DNA of 9,958 nucleotides from Streptomyces sp. NRRL F-6131 (GTDB lineage Bacteria; Actinomycetota; Actinomycetes; Streptomycetales; Streptomycetaceae): the NCBI GenBank assembly GCA_000719695.1, contig JOHN01000118.1, positions 1-9,958 of the forward strand. Direction: 5' to 3'. Positions 5,553 through 9,958 of this stretch are shown here, piece after piece. The notes beneath the pieces were generated by a model, which did not search any database, was not told where the DNA came from, and worked only from the letters and a program-made list of their open reading frames with translations. Numbering within the stretch: position 1 is the first letter of the stretch; each line of letters begins with the position of its first letter. The position numbers were made by a program, and so were the translations under genes.

Positions 5553-5709
5553 CTGGCGAACGGGTGCGGTTCCAGCTGCCCCGCCGCCCCGGCATCAGGA
5601 CCGAGGACCACGTTGCCGATCTTGGTTCGGAACCGGAGGAGCCGGACACCGGCAAACCCGACCTCGGCGACGAAAGGCAGGCTCCCACAGAGTCTGTACT
5701 GCATTCTGC

Positions 5710-6327
5710 TCAGTCGTCGAACCACACGACGAGGCGGACGTTGTCGTCACCGTGTTGTGTCGCGAGTGCTTTCATGGCCGTCCAGACGGATTGCCACTCG
5801 CCGGTCTCGGTGACCGCGTCCCTGCGGCGCATGGTGACTGACCTGTAGAGCGTGTCCCCGACGAGCCACTCGGTCCCTTCGGGCCAGTCCCGGACTTCAC
5901 CTTGTTCAAGACCGACGGCTTCGGCGAAGGCGGGACTCCAGGCGGACTTTCCCGTCATCCTGAGCCCGTTCGGAGTCCGGTGGTACTCATGAAGCCGCCG
6001 GTCGGGCTTCTCCGCGAGTTCGTCCCAGTCGACCGCCGCCAACTCGGCCCACGTGATCCACGTGATGCTGTGGAAGCCGTCCTCGCCGTACCAGTCGGTC
6101 AGCTGCGCGAACCGCGCTCGGACAGTGGCCGAGGAATCGGCGGGAAGCCCCCGGCATGCGGCCAGGGGACGGAAGTTCGCATAGTTGCGGACCCCGAAGA
6201 GACAACCGAACGCATCGTAGTCGCGGTTCCCGTAGAGAGATCCGAGGTCGTGTGCGGTGTGCCAGATCAACTCCTGCTCTGCCTGCGGCGCTCGGTATTC
6301 GAGGAAGCCGCTGATGTCTGTGCCCAT
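5710..6327 (-). CDS. Hypothetical protein starting MGTDISGF
   Basis: 205 residues, ATG at 6327. The nearest ribosome-binding-like sequence is GGGAG about 11 bases upstream, so initiation may be modest. It starts MGTDISGFLEYRAPQ; the opening MG(T/Y)DIxGxxE is typical of a group of uncharacterised bacterial and phage proteins. The middle is rich in Trp and Tyr (WYGEDGFHSITWITWAEL), and a late segment WQSVWTAMKALATQHGDDNV followed by RLVVWFDD is the C-terminus. No signal peptide, membrane segment or catalytic motif that I recognise; probably a cytosolic soluble protein. It stands alone: the XRE/DUF6183 remnant converges on it from the left, and 190 bases with no evident gene separate it from the hairpin at 6518. 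Function unknown. Confidence 0.75.
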   Translation of the reverse strand: MGTDISGFLEYRAPQAEQELIWHTAHDLGSLYGNRDYDAFGCLFGVRNYANFRPLAACRGLPADSSATVRARFAQLTDWYGEDGFHSITWITWAELAAVDWDELAEKPDRRLHEYHRTPNGLRMTGKSAWSPAFAEAVGLEQGEVRDWPEGTEWLVGDTLYRSVTMRRRDAVTETGEWQSVWTAMKALATQHGDDNVRLVVWFDD

Positions 6328-6517
6328 GCCGGACAGTCTCCCGACCCTGTCAATCGACTTCGGTCACGTCGGGTCGACTGCCTGAGTGGACGTGAGCTGC
6401 TGGTCGGGCGCGCCTGTGGCGGCTCCGACCGTCGGCCGACCGGCACGGCCCGGACCGGATTGGGACGGCAGCGGTTCGACTGAAGTCGGCTGAATGCTCG
6501 GGGTCGATCATCCATCG

Positions 6518-6558
6518 GCCGGAGTGGGAAGTCGGACCGGCCGACTTCCCACTCCGGC
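6518..6558 (-). terminator. Recurrent hairpin, perfect copy C
   Basis: Arms GGAGTGGGAAGTCGG (6521-6535) and CCGACTTCCCACTCC (6541-6555), loop ACCGG, extended by GCC/GGC flanks to an 18-bp perfect stem. It lies 43 bases downstream of the stop of the kinase-like gene (6601) in its direction of transcription and is the natural end of the right-hand operon. Confidence 0.82.
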
Positions 6559-6600
6559 AGGGTGGTGCGGTGAGGATGGTGTTCAGTGCGTAGGCGGCGG

Positions 6601-7482
6601 TCACCTGAACCGGTGGCGGAGCCAGGAGAGGCCGTGGGTGCTGAGCGCGTCCCAGTGGGGACCGGCTGCCTCTGCGGCCCGGTGGGTCCACAGGCCGGTG
6701 AGGACGGCGGCGAAGGCCGTGACGGACCGGGCGGGTGCGGCGTGCCACTGGGGGACGTTGCTGGCCCAGCGCTCCGCCTGCTCGGGAGTGTGTCCGCCCT
6801 CGATCAGCCGGATGATCATGTACGCGGTGTCGGCCCAGGCGGCGCCGGGTGCGGGGAAGGCCCAGTCGACGACGTGCACCGCTTCGCCGTCCACCAGGAG
6901 GTTGGGGCCGGTCAGGTCGGTGTGGACCAGGGTCTTTCCGTCGATGAGCTCGGGCGCCTCGCGTTCGGCCAGGACCAGCGTCTCCAGCCGCGCCACCGTC
7001 CAGCGGTCGAGCCGGTCCCGGTGGTGGGTGCCGAGGGTGTGCCAGAAATCCTGTCCCGACCAGCGATCGGCCAGGCTGAAGGCGCGCAGCGGGGGCGCGG
7101 GAGTCAGCGTTCCGGCGAGCCTCTCCAGCGTGCGGGCGATCAGCGGCAGGTCGGCGGACCCCGGGGACAGGTCGGCGTGCCGGCCGGGGGCGTGTTCGAA
7201 CCCCAGGGCGAGCCACCCGTCGGCCTCGACCTTCCAGAGCAGGCGGGGAGCGATGTCCGGTGGGAGTACGGCGTTCACGACGGACTCCAGGCGGTGCATC
7301 CACGCGTTCGGGTTGTCCTCGCGGACGGCCTTGCAGAACACCCGCCCTGTGGACGTCTCCAACGTGGCGGCGAAGTCGGAGGCTGTTCCCGCCGTTGCGG
7401 CAAGGGCGGCGGTCACCGCGCCGGTCCGGGCCTCGATGCCGATGCGCAGGGCGTCCGGCAGTTGCTTCCAGATGTCGGCCAT
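6601..7482 (-). CDS. APH/choline-kinase-fold phosphotransferase
   Basis: 293 residues from ATG at 7482, chosen because GAGGAA lies 6 bases upstream; the frame extends further 5' but that part is low-complexity Arg-rich sequence overlapping the previous gene. The kinase core is clear: a candidate ATP-binding lysine in RVFCKAVRED (Lys51), the catalytic loop LVHTDLTGPNLLVDG (His187, Asp189, Asn194, the HxDxxxxN motif), and the metal-binding VVDWAFPAPG (Asp206). Substrate is not shown. APH-fold enzymes phosphorylate aminoglycosides, macrolides, choline and homoserine, and some act on RiPP precursor peptides. It lies 71 bases downstream of the Cys-tail gene, separated by a strong hairpin, so it is probably expressed at a lower level from the same transcript. 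An antibiotic-resistance role is possible but nothing here supports a particular drug. Confidence 0.85.
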   Translation of the reverse strand: MADIWKQLPDALRIGIEARTGAVTAALAATAGTASDFAATLETSTGRVFCKAVREDNPNAWMHRLESVVNAVLPPDIAPRLLWKVEADGWLALGFEHAPGRHADLSPGSADLPLIARTLERLAGTLTPAPPLRAFSLADRWSGQDFWHTLGTHHRDRLDRWTVARLETLVLAEREAPELIDGKTLVHTDLTGPNLLVDGEAVHVVDWAFPAPGAAWADTAYMIIRLIEGGHTPEQAERWASNVPQWHAAPARSVTAFAAVLTGLWTHRAAEAAGPHWDALSTHGLSWLRHRFR

Positions 7483-7502
7483 CGGGCGTTCCTCGGGGTC
7501 GG

Positions 7503-7539
7503 GCCCGTCCGGCCCTGGTGCTCCCAGGGCCGGACGGGC
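7503..7539 (-). terminator. Intercistronic hairpin between Cys-tail and kinase genes
   Basis: GCCCGTCCGGCCCTGG (7503-7518), loop TGCTC, CCAGGGCCGGACGGGC (7524-7539): a perfect 16-bp GC-rich stem. On the minus strand it starts 14 bases after the upstream stop (7554) and ends about 9 bases before the ribosome binding site of the kinase gene. It can act as partial terminator or as a stabilising 3' structure, lowering kinase output relative to the upstream protein. Confidence 0.75.
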
Positions 7540-7553
7540 GAGCTGGTCGGTTC

Positions 7554-8038
7554 CTAGCTGCTGTGGCAACCGCGGTGGCACTGGGCGCAGTTGCCGCTGC
7601 CGCTGGTGTCGCTTCCGTCGCCGCCGCTGCCTTCGGAACAATCGGCGGACAAGGCCCACAGCTCGGAGTCCACGGCGTACCCGCTCGCTTCGAGGACGGC
7701 CAACGTGGCGGCGGTTCCGATGCCCGTGGCGGACTCGCCCGGGCCGTCGCTCGGGACGTGGTGGAGGAACCGGCCCGACAGGGAGAGCAGAACTCCGAGT
7801 AGTCGGTGATGTGGAGGATGAACGCGTGCCATTCGATGTCCACCAGGCCCGACGGCGCGAGCCCGGCGCCGGGGTTGACCGCGCAGGCTCCGAGGAAGGC
7901 GAGGGCCTGGTCCACGATGCGCTCGGCGAGCGTGAGGTCCATCCCTTCGTCCCTGGCGATCCGGGCGGCCATCCGCTCGAACAGGGCCGGGTCGACGAGG
8001 GACCGGCCCCTGATCTGCTCCGTGCTGGTCGACAGCAT
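7554..8038 (-). pseudogene. GRDP-like protein with Cys-rich C-terminal tail (one-base frameshift)
   Basis: ATG at 8038 with AGGAGA 6 bases upstream is a strong start. The first frame gives MLSTSTEQIRGRSLVDPALF, a helical region (RIARDEGMDLTLAERIVDQA) and VDIEWHAFILHITDYSEFC (66-84), the DxxWHxF..T..Y..FC signature of glycine-rich-domain proteins (GRDP, DUF1399-like). At about 7786 the frame must change, and a single added base restores a 161-residue protein. The second frame continues SLSGRFLHHVPSDGPGESAT, SGYAVDSELWALSADC and the tail SEGSGGDGSDTSGSGNCAQC then HRGCHSS. The tail is Gly/Ser-rich with four Cys (134, 151, 154, 158) and two His. CAQCH resembles a haem c site, but there is no signal peptide. 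If the missing base is a sequencing error, this is an intact gene. It leads the APH kinase gene and has its own upstream operator. Confidence 0.65.
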
Positions 8039-8111
8039 CTGGACTCTCCTGACTCCGAGGTACGAGCTCTCGGTCAGGACGGTAGGCGTACGGGGACCGT
8101 TGGAAGGCGGG

Positions 8112-8127
8112 TGATTCTCGAATATTC
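8112..8127 (-). promoter_or_regulatory. Candidate XRE operator, promoter of the Cys-tail/kinase unit
   Basis: TGATTCTCGAATATTC on the plus strand, with the 8-bp palindrome GAATATTC at its end. It matches 9818-9833 at 15 of 16 bases. It lies 73 bases upstream of the ATG at 8038, in the 121-base gap between the XRE regulator stop and this gene. It is AT-rich against its surroundings, which favours a promoter or operator. Confidence 0.55.
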
Positions 8128-8159
8128 CAGGGCTCGCGGGTCGTATCGGTGAGGATTCC

Positions 8160-9002
8160 TCAGACGGCTCCGAGGGCCCTGCGGCACCGCGCGAGAACCC
8201 TGTGGGCCTCCGAGTCGAAGGCGGCCGCGTCGGCCATCGTGTCCCAGACGCGCGTGTACAGGGCCACGTTCTCCGGCTGCTCCAGCCACAGTTCCGCGTG
8301 CCAGTCCTCAACGATGACGAGTCGTTCGTCGTAGATCCAGAAGCCGTTGGCGGGTGGCAGGGCAAGTTGGGCCTCGAACGGCACGATGCCCAGCGTGACG
8401 GTGTCGAGGCCGATCACGCCGCTGAGCCGGTCGAGCTGGGCGGCCATGACGGCCGGCGGGCAGAGCCGGGCACGCAGAGCGGCCTCCCCCATGACGATGC
8501 GGTACTGCTTGTCCGGCTGATAGAGGATCTCCTGCCGTCGGACCCGGGCCCGCGCTGCCTCCTCGACGTCGCGCGGCGACCGGTGGAGGTCGACGTACGC
8601 GTTGAACACGTGCCGGGCGTAGTCGGCCGTCTGGAGCATGCCGACGATCATCGAGCCTTCCCAGGCACGCATGACGGTCGACCGCTCGTACTCGATCGTC
8701 AGCGTGTCCTGTATTGGGCGGTGTCCGGCCGCGAGCTGTCGTCGCCACGAGCGGTACTGCGACTCGAACGCCCTCAGTCCGGCCGTCAGTTCGGAGGCCG
8801 CACCGGGCCGGCCGACACCGGTTGCCCACGCCTTGAGGTCGGCCTGGGTGGCGGTCTGCCGGCCGGTCTCCAGCTTGCTGACCTTGGACTGTGTCCAGCC
8901 CAGCCGCTCGGCGAGTTGTCGTCCAGTGAGGCCGCCCTCGGTGCGCAGCTCGCGGAGCCGCAGACCGAGGGCGATTCTTGCTTGTTGGAAATCGGTGCTC
9001 AC
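8160..9002 (-). CDS. Scr1/DUF5753-type XRE transcriptional regulator
   Basis: 280 residues. The GTG start at 9002 overlaps the stop of the upstream DUF6879 gene as GTGA, indicating translational coupling. Residues 11-60 form the XRE helix-turn-helix (RLRELRTEGGLTGRQLAERL, GWTQSKVSKLETGRQ). From about residue 85 the DUF5753 ligand or partner domain shows its usual landmarks: MIVGMLQTADYARHVF (118-133, cf. PGLLQTxxYA), YRIVMGEAALRARL (167-180), DTVTLGIVPFEA (200-211) and VEDWHAELWLEQPE (231-244). Such regulators occur in many copies in streptomycetes and usually pair with a small DUF397 protein, as in whiJ-type loci; here the partner gene is DUF6879. It likely binds the TGATTC(T/G)CGAATATTC sites before its own operon and the downstream unit. 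Confidence 0.92.
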   Translation of the reverse strand: MSTDFQQARIALGLRLRELRTEGGLTGRQLAERLGWTQSKVSKLETGRQTATQADLKAWATGVGRPGAASELTAGLRAFESQYRSWRRQLAAGHRPIQDTLTIEYERSTVMRAWEGSMIVGMLQTADYARHVFNAYVDLHRSPRDVEEAARARVRRQEILYQPDKQYRIVMGEAALRARLCPPAVMAAQLDRLSGVIGLDTVTLGIVPFEAQLALPPANGFWIYDERLVIVEDWHAELWLEQPENVALYTRVWDTMADAAAFDSEAHRVLARCRRALGAV

Positions 9003-9751
9003 CCGTCGGACGGTACCTCGGCGGCGAACGCGTGGTGCGGTGTGGCGAAGTGCCAGGCGGCATCACGGACCTGGCATGCGCGGGCGACCTGGACCGGGTC
9101 GGTGATCAGTTCCACGTCGGTCAGGTCGTCGTCGGGGTCGAAGCGCAACAGGGCGATCACGCGGGAGTCGAACAGCCAGGTGTCCTCCGCGGGGAGGCCG
9201 AGACGGTTGGCGTCGGCGCGCCAGAGGTATCGGATGTCCTCGCCGACGGCGCTGTTCCGCTCGGCGTTGTCAAGCAGGTACCGCTGTCCGGGGGTGGGCG
9301 GGCTGTCCATGATCCTCACCCGCTCGAACCGCTTGCCGAGGGCCACCTGCTCGCGGCGCGAATGGCACCAAGGGTCCTCCAGGTCCCACCCGGCCGTCTG
9401 ACCGGCGGCGAACCGGCGGTAGGTCTCGGTGCGTTCGTCGGACCGGTACCTGCGACGGGTCTCCAGTCGGAAGGCCGTGTGCTCGAAGTTCTCGAACATG
9501 TCGTCGAACTCTTCGAAGCTGATCAGCGTCGGCTCCCGGTCCGCGTCTCGCGGGGCGAAGTCCGCGAGTAGCACGCGGGGCACGACGACGAACGCTTCGC
9601 CGGGCTTGATGTTGCGGAGCTGGGCCACTTCGTCGGGATCGGTGACGGCGTCGCCCTGCACCAGCACCTCTCCGGTCTCGACGTCCTCGTAGAGCGTCGG
9701 GCATCCGTTGTTTCCCGAGTTGCTTCCGATGTACCGCAGTCGTCGGCTCAC
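8999..9751 (-). CDS. DUF6879 protein fused to a small N-terminal domain
   Basis: 250 residues. GTG at 9751 is chosen over GTG at 9766 because AAGGGAG (9757-9763) lies 5 bases before it; the upstream GTG has no such site. Residues 1-68 (MSRRLRYIGSNSGNNGCPTL, EVLVQGDAVTDPDEVAQL, AFVVVPRVLLADF) resemble a separate small streptomycete protein that I remember as encoded next to DUF6879 genes. From about 75 comes DUF6879: LISFEEFDDMFENFEHTAFR, LETRRRYRSDE, FERVRIMDSPPTPGQRYLL, GEDIRYLWRADANRLGLP, DTWLFDSRVIALLRFD, ending VRDAAWHF. No catalytic motif or signal peptide is visible; it is cytosolic and probably a regulatory partner of the XRE protein, with which it overlaps by 4 bases. The biochemical function of the domain is unknown. 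Confidence 0.88.
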   Translation of the reverse strand: MSRRLRYIGSNSGNNGCPTLYEDVETGEVLVQGDAVTDPDEVAQLRNIKPGEAFVVVPRVLLADFAPRDADREPTLISFEEFDDMFENFEHTAFRLETRRRYRSDERTETYRRFAAGQTAGWDLEDPWCHSRREQVALGKRFERVRIMDSPPTPGQRYLLDNAERNSAVGEDIRYLWRADANRLGLPAEDTWLFDSRVIALLRFDPDDDLTDVELITDPVQVARACQVRDAAWHFATPHHAFAAEVPSDG

Positions 9752-9756
9752 AGCCG

Positions 9757-9763
9757 CTCCCTT
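9757..9763 (-). promoter_or_regulatory. Ribosome binding site fixing the DUF6879 start
   Basis: AAGGGAG on the minus strand, 5 bases before GTG at 9751. It lies inside the extended frame that begins at GTG 9766, so the longer start would place it within coding sequence and leave that start without a site of its own. Confidence 0.7.
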
Positions 9764-9817
9764 CACCGTCGTTCGGGCTGATTCAGGATGACCGGGGGAC
9801 TGGGCAGGGTCGGGTAC

Positions 9818-9833
9818 TGATTCGCGAATATTC
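9818..9833 (-). promoter_or_regulatory. Candidate XRE operator, promoter of the DUF6879-XRE operon
   Basis: TGATTCGCGAATATTC, containing two overlapping palindromes ATTCGCGAAT and GAATATTC. It is 66 bases upstream of the GTG at 9751 and matches 8112-8127 in all but one base, in the same orientation to its gene. It is consistent with autoregulation by the XRE protein of this operon. From about 9840 to the window end the sequence is G/T-rich and I see no gene in it. Confidence 0.55.
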
Positions 9834-9958
9834 TCCGGGCGGTCGACGGGGGTGAACCTCGATCGGACGAGCCGATGCGGAGCGCGGTGGTGCGCGCCCG
9901 GCGTGTGGTGGTGGGGTGGTGGTGCGGGCCGGGGGCGGGCCCTGGTGTGCGCCTGGGG

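Noticed and set aside
5553..5700. Possible short minus-strand gene beginning MQYRLCGSLPFVAEVGF
   Set aside because: The translation looks partly protein-like, but there is no ribosome binding site, codon third-position GC is only about 80 percent, and the frame runs through the recurrent hairpin into the opposite-strand remnant.
7560..7590. CAQCH in the Cys-tail protein as a cytochrome c haem site
   Set aside because: The protein has no signal peptide or membrane anchor for export, and c-type haem attachment takes place outside the cytoplasm; the tail has extra Cys and Ser residues better suited to metal binding or modification.
6350..8365. Very long minus-strand open frame of 671 codons
   Set aside because: It is a composite: its 5' part holds the real start of the Cys-tail gene at 8038, but the rest is Arg/Pro-rich low-complexity sequence that shadows the kinase gene in another frame.
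9846..9860. GGGGGTGAACC near the right edge, reminiscent of the ydaO c-di-AMP riboswitch GGGGTGAA block
   Set aside because: None of the other conserved blocks is present on either side and no cell-wall gene follows in that direction within the window.
1..9958. CRISPR array, tRNA, rRNA, transposase or integrase
   Set aside because: I looked for regular short repeats, tRNA-like T-loop and anticodon patterns and transposase motifs on both strands and saw none; the gene remnants are the only sign of past mobility.

Overview
The base composition (very GC-rich, C/G in almost every third codon position), GTG starts, Shine-Dalgarno sites and protein families (Scr1-type XRE regulators with DUF5753, DUF6879, small secreted peptidoglycan-binding proteins) point to a streptomycete such as Streptomyces or Kitasatospora. 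The gene mix is accessory rather than core. The first 100 bases are an exact copy of 362-461, so the window may start where an assembly broke inside a repeat.

Left part (1-1366) is mostly debris. It holds a 5'-truncated TPR-type protein, a decayed minus-strand gene with several frame changes (about 551-950), and the last 27 or so codons of a DUF6183-like gene (about 942-1040) followed by a degraded copy of a hairpin that recurs in the window. Next come two paralogous secreted peptidoglycan-binding proteins in tandem (1367-1744 and 1842-2210). A 42-bp near-perfect palindrome, a second scrambled TPR remnant (2386-2534) and a perfect hairpin follow, then a minus-strand secreted lectin/propeller-like protein (2608-3078).

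Middle part (3293-5552): an intact HAD-family hydrolase on the minus strand is divergent from an XRE regulator gene. That regulator is frameshifted and runs into the 3' half of a DUF6183-like gene, itself frameshifted and ending in the recurrent hairpin. A minus-strand hypothetical protein beginning MGTDISGF follows (5710-6327).

Right part (6518-9833) reads as one regulated minus-strand system. A promoter-proximal operon encodes a DUF6879 protein fused to a small N-terminal domain, overlapping by GTGA an Scr1/DUF5753-type XRE regulator. Downstream is a protein with a GRDP-like WHxF motif and a Cys-rich C-terminal tail (it carries a one-base frameshift), then a perfect 16-bp-stem hairpin, then an APH-fold kinase-like protein, then the recurrent hairpin as terminator. 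A 16-bp element, TGATTC(T/G)CGAATATTC, lies upstream of both transcription units at similar distance, which suggests that the XRE regulator controls itself and the Cys-tail/kinase pair.

The most interesting points are this putative regulator-kinase-Cys-tail module, the recurrent 35-41-nt hairpin that sits behind unrelated genes and gene remnants, and the paired gene remnants (TPR twice, DUF6183-like twice) that show repeated duplication and decay. Several frameshifts are single missing bases, so read-level checking is needed before they are called real. Family names come from recall of sequence motifs; no searches were run.
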